A stretch of DNA of 27,823 nt, taken from NCBI GenBank assembly GCA_020444165.1, contig JAHLLK010000076.1:1-27823 (forward strand), written 5' to 3'. Of the stretch, positions 1 through 8,263 are shown one piece after another. Below the pieces are notes generated by a model that ran no database searches, was not told the DNA's origin, and saw nothing but the letters and a program-made list of their open reading frames with translations. The translations under genes and the position numbers were made by a program. Position 1 is the stretch's first letter. Each line of letters starts with the position of its first letter. Source of the DNA: Deltaproteobacteria bacterium (GTDB lineage: Bacteria; Desulfobacterota; Desulfarculia; Desulfarculales; Desulfarculaceae).

Positions 1-310
1 CGAAGGGCGACCTCGCCCGACCCGCATTGGGAGCCGCGGCACGCGGCCAGAACGGACTCCCTTAGGGAGCGAACGAGCTCAGGTGCGAAGGGCGACCTAT
101 CCCGACACGCATTGGGAGCCGCGGCACGCGGCCAGAACAGCCTCCCTTCGGGAGCGAACGCGCCTAGGTGCGGAGGGCTACCTCGCCAGACCCGCTTTGC
201 CAGCCGAGGCACGCCGCCAGAACGGCCTCCCTTCGGGAGCGACCGAGCTAACGTGCGAAGGGCGACCTCGCCCGACCCGCTACGCCAGCCGCGGCGACGC
301 GGCCGAAAAG
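1..310. repeat. 85-bp tandem repeat array, about 3.6 units, running off the left edge
   Basis: Units begin at 1, 86, 171 and 256, an exact 85-bp period. By my hand alignment unit 1 and unit 2 differ at about 9 of 85 positions. Unit 3 is more diverged, and unit 4 loses similarity after about 300. Units 1-3 contain the small hairpin CTCCC-TTM-GGGAG. Units 1, 2 and 4 contain a second stem GCCGCG / CGCGGC around a GCA or GCGA loop. Because 85 is not a multiple of three, the array cannot encode a repeated peptide in one frame. Short reading frames across it look spurious. The array starts at the first base of the window, so its true length is unknown. Function is not evident; tandem transcribed hairpins, protein-binding sites or a minisatellite are all possible. 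Confidence 0.85.
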
Positions 311-340
311 CGCTGGACACGCTTCGGAACATTGGTTAGT

Positions 341-596
341 ATGCCCCCTGCGGAGTAGCCCGGTCCGCGCTTCCCGACCCTAAACTGCCGGGCCAGTGGA
401 AAACGGAAACCAATTCATGCCCTTCTGCCGTCAGGCATATATCTTCTCCGCGTACCGCCCCTACTATTATTATCGGCCGCTCTGCGGCTGAAACTACCCC
501 TACACCCTCCATCTAGCCGGGATAAATGATTTTCGCGTCAGGGCCCAAGTGTGCCCCGGGTCCGGCGCCGGACGCTCTTATCAAAGGATATTCACG
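341..596. other. Intergenic region upstream of the TRAP operon
   Basis: No convincing gene is visible. It has a relatively A+T-rich patch at about 435-473 with TATTAT/TACTAT-like hexamers that could serve as a -10 box, but no good -35 partner at standard spacing. A small hairpin GCCGC-TCT-GCGGC lies at 476-488. The promoter of the TRAP operon is expected here, but I cannot place it with confidence. Confidence 0.4.
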
Positions 597-1610
597 ATGT
601 CTCGCTCGCTTCTCGCCGTGTGCGCGGCGCTGTTGACCTGCTGCCTGGCCTTGCCGGCCGCCGCCGAACCCGTGACCCTGACCTACTCCAACTTTTTCCC
701 GCCGGCTCATTTCCAGTCCAAATTGGCCGAGGCCTGGTGCGCCGAGGTTACCAAGCAGACCGAGGGCCGGGTCAAGTTCCAGTATTACCCCGGTCAGACC
801 CTGACCAACGCGCCCCAGGCCTATGAGGGCGTGGTGAGCGGGCTTTCGGACCTGGCCATGGGCTGCTTTGCCTACACCCGGGGCCGTTTCCCGGTGATGG
901 AGGTGGTGGACCTGCCTTTGGGCTACACCAGCGGGGTGCAGGCCACCCAGGTGGTCAACGAGGTGTGCCAGGCGCTCCAGCCCAAGGAGCTGGACCAGGT
1001 GGCGGTGATGTATCTGCACGCCCATGGGCCGGGCCTCATCTTCACCCGCACCAAGCCGGTGAAGTGCCTGGCCGACCTGAAGGGTCTCAAGATCCGGGCC
1101 ACCGGGACCACCGGCGAGCTGGTCAAGGCCCTGGGCGGCACCCCGGTGTCCATGCCCATGCCCGAGGTGTACCAGGCGCTGTCCCGGGGGGTGGTGGACG
1201 GCGCGGTGTACCCCATGGAATCCAACATGGGTTGGAAGTTGGCCGAGGTGACCCGTTACGGCGCCTTGTGCACCAGCATGGCTTATACCACCAGCTTCTT
1301 CGTGGTGATGAACAAGGACAAGTGGGCCACCCTTTCCCCGGCGGACCAGAAGATCATCAGGGCCATCAACCAGACCTGGGCGGCCCGGACCGGCGCGGCC
1401 TGGGACACGGTGGACCGGGCCGGGTGGGAGTTCTTCCTGGGCTTGCCGGAGCACCAGTTGGTGGAGGTGGCCCCGGCCGACGCCGAGGCCTTCCGTCAGG
1501 CGGCCCAGCCGGTGCTGACCGCTTTTGCCGAGAGCCTGGACGCCAAGGGTTTCCAGGGTCGGAAGATCCTGGACGTGGCCCGGAAAGCGGTGGCCCAGGC
1601 CGGCAAGTAA
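597..1610 (+). CDS. dctP: TRAP transporter substrate-binding protein (DctP family)
   Basis: This is the periplasmic solute receptor of a tripartite ATP-independent periplasmic transporter. It captures an organic acid and delivers it to the DctQ/DctM membrane pair, with uptake driven by an ion gradient. The 337-residue product matches the usual family size. Residues 1-23 form a clear signal peptide, with likely cleavage after LPAAA. The conserved carboxylate-binding arginine lies in the KIRATG segment at R167, the position that salt-bridges the substrate carboxylate in characterised DctP/SiaP proteins. The signature stretch continues through PMPEVYQALSRGVVDGA. The ATG at 597 is chosen because AAAGGA (583-588) precedes it by 8 nt and the signal peptide starts there; an in-frame extension to 549 lacks both. 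It is the first gene of a dctP-dctQ-dctM operon. The substrate cannot be assigned from sequence. Confidence 0.95.
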   Translation: MSRSLLAVCAALLTCCLALPAAAEPVTLTYSNFFPPAHFQSKLAEAWCAEVTKQTEGRVKFQYYPGQTLTNAPQAYEGVVSGLSDLAMGCFAYTRGRFPVMEVVDLPLGYTSGVQATQVVNEVCQALQPKELDQVAVMYLHAHGPGLIFTRTKPVKCLADLKGLKIRATGTTGELVKALGGTPVSMPMPEVYQALSRGVVDGAVYPMESNMGWKLAEVTRYGALCTSMAYTTSFFVVMNKDKWATLSPADQKIIRAINQTWAARTGAAWDTVDRAGWEFFLGLPEHQLVEVAPADAEAFRQAAQPVLTAFAESLDAKGFQGRKILDVARKAVAQAGK

Positions 1611-1641
1611 GCCCAGCCGGCGCGGGCGGCGGGCTCCTCTT

Positions 1642-1658
1642 CCCCCCGGGAAGGGGGG
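1642..1658 (+). other. Hairpin between dctP and dctQ
   Basis: A run of six C (1642-1647) and a run of six G (1653-1658) are separated by GGGAA, just upstream of the dctQ ribosome binding site AAGGAG (1671-1676). The hairpin could partly terminate transcription or stabilise the dctP message so that the soluble receptor is made in excess over the membrane subunits, as is common in binding-protein operons. No U-tract follows, so it is not a canonical terminator. Confidence 0.4.
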
Positions 1659-1681
1659 CCCGGCCCCGCCAAGGAGACAAC

Positions 1682-2167
1682 ATGGAAGCTCTGGAAAAAC
1701 TCACCACCCGCCTGGCCCAGTACGTGGCCTGGCTGGGGGGCGGCGCCCTGGTGGCCATGATGGCCGTGACCTGCGTGGACGTGGTGCTCCGAGCGGTGGG
1801 GCATCCCCTCATCGGGGCGGTGGAGGTGGAGGCCTATCTGGGCACCCTGGTGCTGGCCTTGGCCCTGCCCTGGACCCAGGCCCGGCGGGGCCAGGTGGGG
1901 GTGGAGATCCTGGTGCACCGGCTCAGCGACCGGGCCGCGGCGCGGCTGGAGGTGGTGGCCGGGCTGGGCTCGTTGGTGGTCACCGGGGTCGCGGCCTGGC
2001 AGTCCTGGCTCTACGCCGGGCAGATGGCCGTGGGCCAGGAGGTCTCGGCCACCTTGCAAATCCCGGTGCACCTGATGGTGCGGGCCGTGGCCCTGGGCTT
2101 TGGGGTGCTCACCCTGGTGGTGGCGGCCCAGACCGCGGCGGCCGCGGCCAAGGTGGTGAGGTCATGA
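1682..2167 (+). CDS. dctQ: TRAP transporter small membrane subunit (DctQ family)
   Basis: This is the small four-helix subunit of the TRAP transporter, needed to couple the binding protein to the large permease. It is 161 residues, typical for DctQ. Hydrophobic segments lie roughly at residues 16-36, 48-64, 88-108 and 128-150. The W-TQARRGQVGVEIL segment, with the family's charged loop after the second helix, is present. The start has an AAGGAGACAAC leader. The stop codon overlaps the next start by four bases (ATGA at 2164-2167), indicating translational coupling to dctM. Family assignment rests on size, topology and operon position as well as the loop motif. Confidence 0.9.
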   Translation: MEALEKLTTRLAQYVAWLGGGALVAMMAVTCVDVVLRAVGHPLIGAVEVEAYLGTLVLALALPWTQARRGQVGVEILVHRLSDRAAARLEVVAGLGSLVVTGVAAWQSWLYAGQMAVGQEVSATLQIPVHLMVRAVALGFGVLTLVVAAQTAAAAAKVVRS

Positions 2168-3477
2168 GCGCCGAACTGGCTGGTTTGTTGGGCCTGGGGC
2201 TCTTGCTCTTGGTGTTCCTCACCGGGATGCCGGTGGCCTACGCCATGGCCCTGGTGGGTTGGCTGGGTTTTGCCTGGCTGGTGAACCCGGCCGCGGGGCT
2301 GAAGCTGTTGGCCCGGGACATGTACAGCACCTTCACCTCCTACGGCCTCATCGTCATCCCCCTGTTCACCTTCATGGGGCAGCTGGCCCTGGCCGCCGGG
2401 GTCTCTTCCCGCCTCTACCAGATGGCCTACCGCTTCACCGGGTCCACCCGGGGAGGCCTGGCCATGGCCACCTGCCTGGCCTGCACGGCATTTGGCTCGG
2501 TGTGCGGCTCCTCCTCGGCCACGGCGGCCACCATGGCCACGGTGGGTCTGCCGGAAATGCGGCGCTACGGCTATTCCCCCCGCCTGGCGGCCGGCACCGT
2601 GGCCGCGGGCGGCAGCATGGGCATGCTCATGCCGCCCAGCGTGGTGCTGATCGTGTACGGGGTCATCACCCAGGAGTCCATCGGCCGGCTGTTCGTGGCC
2701 GGGGTCTTGCCGGCGGTGATCATCACCGGGCTTCTGATGGCCGCGGTGGCCCTGGTCTGCGCCCGGCGGCCGGAGATGGGCCCGGCGGGGCAGCGCTTCA
2801 CCTGGGGCGAAAAGCTGGCCTCCCTGTGGGAGCTGGGCGAGGTGCTGGCCGTGTTCGGCCTGGTCATGGGCGGCCTGGTGGGCGGGCTGTTCACCCCCAC
2901 CGAGGCCGGGGCGGTGGGCTCGGCCGGCCTGGTGCTGGTGGGCCTGGCCCGGCGCCAGCTCACCTGGGGGGGCTTCTGGCGGGCGGTCACCGACACCCTC
3001 TGGACCAGCTGCATGACCCTGATGCTGGTGGCCGGGGCGGTGGTGTTCGGCCATTTCCTGGCCGTGACCCGGCTGCCCTTTGCCCTGGCCCACATGGTGC
3101 AAAGCCTGGACTGGCCCGGTGGGGCGGTGATGGCGGCCATCGTGGCGGTGTATTTGGTGGGCGGCTGTTTCGTGGACGCCCTGGCCCTGATCATGCTCAC
3201 GGTGCCCATCTTCTCGCCGGTGGTGTCCGGCCTTGGTTACGATCCCATTTGGTTTGGAGTTATCATAGTTCTGGTTACCCAGATGGGGGTCATCACCCCG
3301 CCGGTGGGCATCAACGTCTACGTGGTGCACGGGGTGGACCCGAGCATCAGCCTGGCTGACATCTTCCGGGGCTCGGCTCCGTTCCTCTGGGCCCTCATCG
3401 CCGGCACGGCGCTGTTCATCCTGTGGCCCCGCCTCATCCTGGTGCTGCCGGATTTGGTATTCGCCACGGGAGGCTGA
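2164..3477 (+). CDS. dctM: TRAP transporter large permease subunit (DctM family)
   Basis: This is the large inner-membrane transport subunit of the TRAP system, which moves the substrate using an ion gradient. It is 437 residues and almost entirely hydrophobic, with about 11-12 predicted helices, matching DctM. Family hallmarks are seen: the GMPVAYAMA segment near the N-terminus, SYGLIVIPLFTFMGQLA, the first re-entrant region FGSVCGSSSATAATM, AGGSMGMLMPPS, and the second hairpin region ending QMGVITPPVGINVYVV. The start overlaps the dctQ stop by 4 bp, and GAGG lies just upstream inside dctQ. It closes the operon, followed by an A+T-rich spacer. Confidence 0.95.
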   Translation: MSAELAGLLGLGLLLLVFLTGMPVAYAMALVGWLGFAWLVNPAAGLKLLARDMYSTFTSYGLIVIPLFTFMGQLALAAGVSSRLYQMAYRFTGSTRGGLAMATCLACTAFGSVCGSSSATAATMATVGLPEMRRYGYSPRLAAGTVAAGGSMGMLMPPSVVLIVYGVITQESIGRLFVAGVLPAVIITGLLMAAVALVCARRPEMGPAGQRFTWGEKLASLWELGEVLAVFGLVMGGLVGGLFTPTEAGAVGSAGLVLVGLARRQLTWGGFWRAVTDTLWTSCMTLMLVAGAVVFGHFLAVTRLPFALAHMVQSLDWPGGAVMAAIVAVYLVGGCFVDALALIMLTVPIFSPVVSGLGYDPIWFGVIIVLVTQMGVITPPVGINVYVVHGVDPSISLADIFRGSAPFLWALIAGTALFILWPRLILVLPDLVFATGG

Positions 3478-3753
3478 GCTTCCCCCCGCGGAGCGAGCCT
3501 GCCGGCCGGAGGATGCCGGCCGGTGGTGAAATGAATAACAAGATTGGTTATTGGTTTACTATGGTTTAAGGAAAGGTTTTTTGAGGTATTCTCTATAGTA
3601 GATGCTGCTCCCCCCCGGTAGCTGACCCGCGGGGGCGGGGCGGCGCCCCGGCGGAGACAATCGCCTCGGAGAACAGTGAGCGGGTCCCGGCTCCTTCTGG
3701 GAGCCGGGACCGCCAGCAGCCTGCCTCGCAGAACCCCCAGCCCCGAGGCCCGC
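3478..3753 (+). promoter_or_regulatory. Spacer with A+T-rich island, probable promoter region of the sensor kinase
   Basis: Between dctM and the kinase lies an A+T-rich island (about 3528-3605) that stands out sharply from the G+C-rich surroundings. It contains an inverted repeat AATAAC / GTTATT (3534-3539 and 3547-3552, 7-nt loop) that could be an operator. It also holds several -10-like hexamers, for example TATAGT near 3594. I could not find a convincing -35/-10 pair at standard spacing, so the promoter call is based mainly on composition and position. A GTG at 3676 with GGAG four bases upstream is an alternative start of the kinase. Confidence 0.4.
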
Positions 3754-6726
3754 ATGACCCTGCGCGGCAAAGCTCTGCTCATCACCCTGACCACCGCGTT
3801 TTTGGCGGTGGGCATCCTCTATTTCTTTTCGCGGCACATCGTCTTGGACAGCTTCCACGCCCTGGAAGACGCTCACGCCCAGCGGGAGCTCTTGCGGGTG
3901 CACCGGCTGGTGGAGCAGCGCGGCCAGGTGTTGGGCGGGGTGGTGCAGGATTGGTCCGCCTGGGACGACACTTACCAATTCGTGGCCCAGCCCAGCCAAG
4001 CCTACCTGGACTCCAACACCCCCACGGCCACCCTGGCGGACCTGCGCCTGGCCCTGTTGGTGATCACCGACCCCCAGGGGCGGCCCCTGGTGGGCCTGAC
4101 CTTCGACCCGGCCACCCAGCGCCGCGGCCGTCTGCCGGCGGAGCTTTGGGCCCGCTTGCGGGAGCACTACGGCCTGTTGCGGCCGCCGGCCCGCCCCACG
4201 CCGGCCCCGGCCATCGTCACCTGGCAGGGCCGGGTCTATCAGGTGGCCCAGATGGGCGTCACCACCAGCGACAAGCAGAGCCCGCCCCGGGGCATCCTCC
4301 TCATGGGGCGCCGCCTGGACCCGGAGTACTGGCGGCAATTGGGCCGGACCGCCCTTCTGGACATCACCACGACGCTTCCCCCGCCGGGGGTGCGGTCAGA
4401 CTCCCATATCTCGCCCCTGGACGCGGAAACCCTCCTGGCCGAGGCGGTGCTCCCGGACCAACTGGGCGACCCGGCCCTGGTGTACCAACTGCGCCTGCCC
4501 CGGCCCCTTTGGCGCCAGGCCCAAGAAACCCTGCACTACTTTTTCCTGGCCGCGGCCCTGTTGGGGTTCTTGGTGCTGGGGGTCTCCCTGGTGCTGTGGG
4601 AGGGAGTGCTGCTCTCCCGCCTGAAGCGCATCATCCGCGAGGTGACCGGCATCGGGCGCCTGGCTGACCCGGTCCGGCGCCTGACCCCGGCCGGCCACGA
4701 CGAGTTGGGCGAGCTGACCACCGCTGTAAACCAAATGTTGGAAGCGGTACACCACTCGCGGCAAAGTCAGGAGGAGACCGAGAACCTGCACCGCGCGGTG
4801 ACGGCCATGGCAGCCTGCGGCATCCTCATCGCCCAGGCCGGCCGCTACGTCTTCGCCAACCCCGCGGCCGAGATCATCACCGGCCGGCCCGCCGGGGAGC
4901 TGATTCAGGGCAACCTGCAACTCATCATTCACCCCGACGACCGCGACCGGGTGGAGGACTATTACTTCTCCCGCCTGGCCGGGGGAGCTTCCCCGGACCG
5001 CTATGAAACCCGGCTGGTGCGGCCGGACGGCGAAGTGCGCTGGGTGGAGGTGGCGGCATCCCTGACCTCTTACCGGGGCCACGGGGCCACGGTGGCCACG
5101 GTCTTCGACATCACCGACCGCAAGACCGCCCAGAGCGAGGTGGAGCAGTCCCGCCAGGCCCTGACCACCATCCTGGAGTCCCTGCCCGTGGCGGTGATGG
5201 TGGTGGGCCGGGACCGCCGGATCCGCCAGGCCAACCGCACCGCCCTGGATCTCTTGGGCTACCAGCACCTGGGCCAACTGACCGGCCGCTTCTGCCACGC
5301 CACGGTTTGCCCGGCCGGGGAGCAGGAGTGCCCGGTCCTGGACCTGGGGTGTCACCTGGACCGGACCGAACGCCGGCTCTTCACCCGGGACGGCCGGGAG
5401 GTGCCCATCCTGAAGAGCGTGGTGGAGGTGGCCCTGGGGGCCGAGGTGGTGCTGGTGGAGGCTTTCATCGACATCAGCGATCTGAAGCGGGCCGAACAGG
5501 AAAAGGACCGCCTGACCCAGCAGCTCTTGCAGGCCCAGAAGATGGAGGCGGTGGGGGCCCTGGCCGGGGGCATCGCCCACGACTTCAACAATATCCTGCA
5601 AGTCTTGGGCAGCGGCCTGGACTTGTTGCGGCGGCGGACCACCGACCCGGTGGCGGTGGCCCGCTTGGGCCGCGACATGGAGCGCTCCGTGGCCCGGGGC
5701 AGCCGCCTGGTGCGCCGGCTCCTCACCTTCAGCCGCAAGCTGGAGCCCGAGTACCGCGAGCTGGACCTGAACCGCGAGATCTCCGCGGCGGTGGAGATCC
5801 TGGAGCGGGCCCTGCCCAAGATGGTGAGCATCGTGACCGAACTGGACCCCCGGCTGCCCCTGGTGAGCGCCGACCCCCAGCAGGTGGAACAGGTGCTCCT
5901 GAACCTGGGCAACAACGCCCGGGACGCCATGCCCGAGGGCGGCCGCCTGAACATCACCACCCGCCTGGTGACCGCGGGCCAGGACCCCGGCCCGGGCGAG
6001 CCGCCGCCCGGCCCCGGCGACTGGGTGCTCCTGGAGGTGGCGGACAGCGGCCAGGGCATGGACGCGAACACCGAGAAGCACATCTTCGAGCCGTTCTTTT
6101 CCACCAAGGAGCTGGGCCAGGGCACCGGCCTGGGCCTGGCCATGGTCTACGGCATCGTGAACGCCCACGGCGGAGCGGTGTCCTGCCACACCGCCCCGGG
6201 CCAAGGCGCCTGTTTCCGCATCTACCTGCCGGCCCCGGCCCACGCCCAACCGCCCGCGCGGCCCCCAGCCGCGGCGGTGGAGTGGCGCCCCCCCGGCCGC
6301 GGCCGGGAAATGGTGCTTCTGGTGGATGACGAGGAGAGCATCCGCTACCTGGGCCGGGAGATCCTGACGGAGTGGGGCTACCAGGTGCTCACCGCGGCCA
6401 GCGGCGAGGAGGCTTTGGAGATCTACGCGACCGCGGAACGCCGGCCGGAGCTGGTGATTCTGGACCTGGGCATGCCGGGGATGGGCGGGGCCAAGGCCCT
6501 GCGCCAGCTGCGTCGTTTTGACCCGCAGGTCAAGGTATTGGTGGCCACGGGCTACAACCTGAGCGCCGAGGAGCGCCACGGGGAACTGGCCGCGGCGGCC
6601 GGCTTTCTCCGCAAGCCTTACCGGGCCAGCCAGCTCTTGGAAAAGGTGGTGCGGGTGCTGCACGGGGCTGGGCGCCAGCCTGGGCCGGGAGCGGGGGAAG
6701 GGGCCCAGGCCGGGAAGCGGGGTTAG
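3754..6726 (+). CDS. Hybrid sensor histidine kinase, CHASE4-HAMP-PAS-PAS-HisKA-HATPase-REC
   Basis: This is a membrane-bound two-component sensor with its own receiver, 990 residues from the ATG at 3754. The domain order is: helix 1 (about 7-26); periplasmic CHASE4-type sensor with the hallmark DWSAWDDTYQF starting at residue 66; helix 2 (about 262-285); HAMP (about 286-335); PAS (about 345-460); and a second PAS (about 469-590) carrying a cysteine cluster CHATVCPAGEQECP. HisKA follows with phospho-acceptor H609 in GGIAHDFNN, then HATPase (NNARD at 720, DSGQGM, GTGLGLAM). The C-terminal receiver (about 853-980) has the DD pair, phospho-acceptor D904 in ILDLGMPG, and the KP lysine. All catalytic residues are present. 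Start choice: ATG 3754 places helix 1 at the N-terminus with GAGG upstream; GTG 3676 would add 26 residues. No output regulator lies next to it, so a separate Hpt protein or regulator is expected. It follows the TRAP operon, but a role in controlling it is only inferred. Confidence 0.93.
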   Translation: MTLRGKALLITLTTAFLAVGILYFFSRHIVLDSFHALEDAHAQRELLRVHRLVEQRGQVLGGVVQDWSAWDDTYQFVAQPSQAYLDSNTPTATLADLRLALLVITDPQGRPLVGLTFDPATQRRGRLPAELWARLREHYGLLRPPARPTPAPAIVTWQGRVYQVAQMGVTTSDKQSPPRGILLMGRRLDPEYWRQLGRTALLDITTTLPPPGVRSDSHISPLDAETLLAEAVLPDQLGDPALVYQLRLPRPLWRQAQETLHYFFLAAALLGFLVLGVSLVLWEGVLLSRLKRIIREVTGIGRLADPVRRLTPAGHDELGELTTAVNQMLEAVHHSRQSQEETENLHRAVTAMAACGILIAQAGRYVFANPAAEIITGRPAGELIQGNLQLIIHPDDRDRVEDYYFSRLAGGASPDRYETRLVRPDGEVRWVEVAASLTSYRGHGATVATVFDITDRKTAQSEVEQSRQALTTILESLPVAVMVVGRDRRIRQANRTALDLLGYQHLGQLTGRFCHATVCPAGEQECPVLDLGCHLDRTERRLFTRDGREVPILKSVVEVALGAEVVLVEAFIDISDLKRAEQEKDRLTQQLLQAQKMEAVGALAGGIAHDFNNILQVLGSGLDLLRRRTTDPVAVARLGRDMERSVARGSRLVRRLLTFSRKLEPEYRELDLNREISAAVEILERALPKMVSIVTELDPRLPLVSADPQQVEQVLLNLGNNARDAMPEGGRLNITTRLVTAGQDPGPGEPPPGPGDWVLLEVADSGQGMDANTEKHIFEPFFSTKELGQGTGLGLAMVYGIVNAHGGAVSCHTAPGQGACFRIYLPAPAHAQPPARPPAAAVEWRPPGRGREMVLLVDDEESIRYLGREILTEWGYQVLTAASGEEALEIYATAERRPELVILDLGMPGMGGAKALRQLRRFDPQVKVLVATGYNLSAEERHGELAAAAGFLRKPYRASQLLEKVVRVLHGAGRQPGPGAGEGAQAGKRG

Positions 6727-6843
6727 GCTCCGCCGGCTGGAGTGGGCGGCGAGCCGGGCCCCAAATTTTCCGCCGCCCGGGACGTCGGCCGGGTTAAGCT
6801 TACATTTAGGTTATGTTACACCCCCGGGCGAGGCGGCGGTCCC

Positions 6844-7425
6844 ATGCCGGAAATCTTCAGCCGATTTCTGGAAGCCTTCATTCCCCTGTTCGTGGCCCTG
6901 GACCCCCTGGGCATGGCCCCCTTGTTCCTGGGCCTCACCCGGCACCTGGCTCCCCGGGAGCGGCGGCGGGCAGCCTATCAGGCGGTATTGACCGCCGCCC
7001 TGGTGGCGGTGGGCTTTTTGTTCCTCGGCCGGGCCATTTTCCGGGTGCTGGGCATCACCGTGGCGGACTTCGAGGTGGCCGGCGGCCTGGTCCTGCTGGT
7101 GCTGGCCGGCCGCGACCTTGTGGCCCCGCGCCAGGAGATCACCGGCTCCGGGGACGAGGTGGGGGTGGTGCCCCTGGGCCTGCCCCTGATCGCCGGGCCG
7201 GCCACCCTCACGGTGCTGTTGTGGGTCACCGAGGTGGTGGGCTGGCCCCTGACCATGGTCGCCCTGCTCTTGAACCTGGGCCTGGTGATGCTGGCCTTGT
7301 GGTTCGCCGGGCGTTTGGCCGGCCGCTTCGGCGGGCGCGGCCTGTTGGCCCTGACCAAGATCGTGTCGCTTCTGTTGGCCGCCATCGCGGTGCACATGAT
7401 CCGCCTGGGCTGGGCCGGGCCCTGA
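6844..7425 (+). CDS. MarC family integral membrane protein
   Basis: This 193-residue inner-membrane protein has about six hydrophobic segments, the size and topology of the MarC family (PF01914). The first segment has the family's FVALDPLGMAPLFL motif. GLPLIAGPATLTVLL corresponds to the conserved mid-protein P-L-x-x-GPG/A region. Despite the name (multiple antibiotic resistance locus), the family's function is unknown, and resistance should not be inferred. The ATG at 6844 starts right before the first helix and is preceded by a weak AGGCGG. An upstream in-frame start at 6742 would add 34 unconserved-looking residues across an A+T-rich, promoter-like stretch (6794-6820). It is probably transcribed separately from the kinase. 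Confidence 0.88.
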   Translation: MPEIFSRFLEAFIPLFVALDPLGMAPLFLGLTRHLAPRERRRAAYQAVLTAALVAVGFLFLGRAIFRVLGITVADFEVAGGLVLLVLAGRDLVAPRQEITGSGDEVGVVPLGLPLIAGPATLTVLLWVTEVVGWPLTMVALLLNLGLVMLALWFAGRLAGRFGGRGLLALTKIVSLLLAAIAVHMIRLGWAGP

Positions 7426-7608
7426 GCCGGCCGGGGAGGGCGGGTAGATCGAGAAGTATCTTATTTGGCTTGGTTTTTAGGCTGCTGCCTTCCGGCTTTC
7501 CGGGTGACATCTGGTCCCCGGGACCGGCGCAGCCCGCGGCCCGGGCTTCCTGAACTATCCGGGCCGGCCCCTGCCGCCGCGGCGCGCCGCGGAGAAAGAG
7601 TTGTGCCT

Positions 7609-8166
7609 ATGGGTTTGCACGTTTGCCCCTGGTGGGCCGCCTGGATGTTGCACGGCTGGCCGCGCCGCCTTTTGCAGGATCCCCTGGCCCTGTTGAGCCC
7701 CTATGCCCGGGCGGGCCATCTGGTGCTGGAACCGGGAGCCGGCAGCGGCTTCTTCACCCTGCCCCTGGCCCGGCTGGTGCAGCCCGGCGGCCGGGTGGTG
7801 GCCGTGGACCTGCAACCCCACATGCTGGAGATCCTGGGCCGCCGGGCCGCGGAGGCCGGGGTGGCCGAGGTCATCGAGCTGCGGCCCTGCCAGGAGAACG
7901 ACTTGCAGGTGGCGGATTTGGCGGGGCAGGTGGATCTGGCCCTGGCCCTGTACATGCTGCACGAGGTGCCGGACCAGGCCGGCTTCCTGGGCCAGGTGCG
8001 GGGGGCCTTGAAGGATGACGGCCGCTTTCTGGTGGTGGAGCCCAAGGGCCACGTGGGCCAGAACGAGTTCCTCCGGAGCCTGGCCCTGGCCCGCTTGGCC
8101 GGGCTGGAGACCATCGCCCGGCCCCGCATCGGGCTCAGCCACGCCGCGCTGATGAAGGCGGTGTGA
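7609..8166 (+). CDS. Class I SAM-dependent methyltransferase
   Basis: This is a small cytoplasmic methyltransferase of 185 residues with the Rossmann-type SAM fold. Motif I is LEPGAGSGFFTLPLA. It is followed by VVAVDLQPHML, whose acidic residue binds the SAM ribose, and a DLALALYMLHEVPD segment typical of motif IV. The N-terminus HVCPWWAAWML and the RRLLQDP segment are found in a family of short methyltransferases whose substrates are unknown. Start: ATG 7609 is used. An in-frame GTG at 7603 lies 8 nt after GGAG (7591-7594) and is an equally good candidate, adding two residues. It is convergent with the sulfatase gene, and no strong + strand terminator is seen. The methylated substrate cannot be predicted. 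Confidence 0.85.
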   Translation: MGLHVCPWWAAWMLHGWPRRLLQDPLALLSPYARAGHLVLEPGAGSGFFTLPLARLVQPGGRVVAVDLQPHMLEILGRRAAEAGVAEVIELRPCQENDLQVADLAGQVDLALALYMLHEVPDQAGFLGQVRGALKDDGRFLVVEPKGHVGQNEFLRSLALARLAGLETIARPRIGLSHAALMKAV

Positions 8167-8199
8167 GGCGGGGGGCGGCGTCCCGGACCGGCTGGTTGC

Positions 8200-8236
8200 A
8201 AAAAATGGCCGCGGCTTCCCGGAGGAGGCCGCGGCC
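8200..8236 (-). terminator. Rho-independent terminator of the sulfatase gene
   Basis: A 13-bp stem, 8207-8219 paired with 8224-8236 and containing one G-U pair, has a 4-base loop. On the minus strand it is directly followed by a U-tract, read from AAAAAA at 8200-8205. It lies 27 nt past the sulfatase stop codon. On the plus strand no T-run follows, so it should stop minus-strand transcription mainly. Confidence 0.85.
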
Positions 8237-8263
8237 GAGTCATGGCCCACCCGCCGGACGGGT

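Noticed and set aside
1..310. CRISPR array
   Set aside because: Whole 85-bp units are similar throughout with no unique spacers between conserved repeats, and no cas genes are present.
83..358. Small protein encoded over the tandem repeats
   Set aside because: Frame shifts from unit to unit because 85 is not divisible by three; composition is arginine/alanine/proline-rich with no ribosome binding site.
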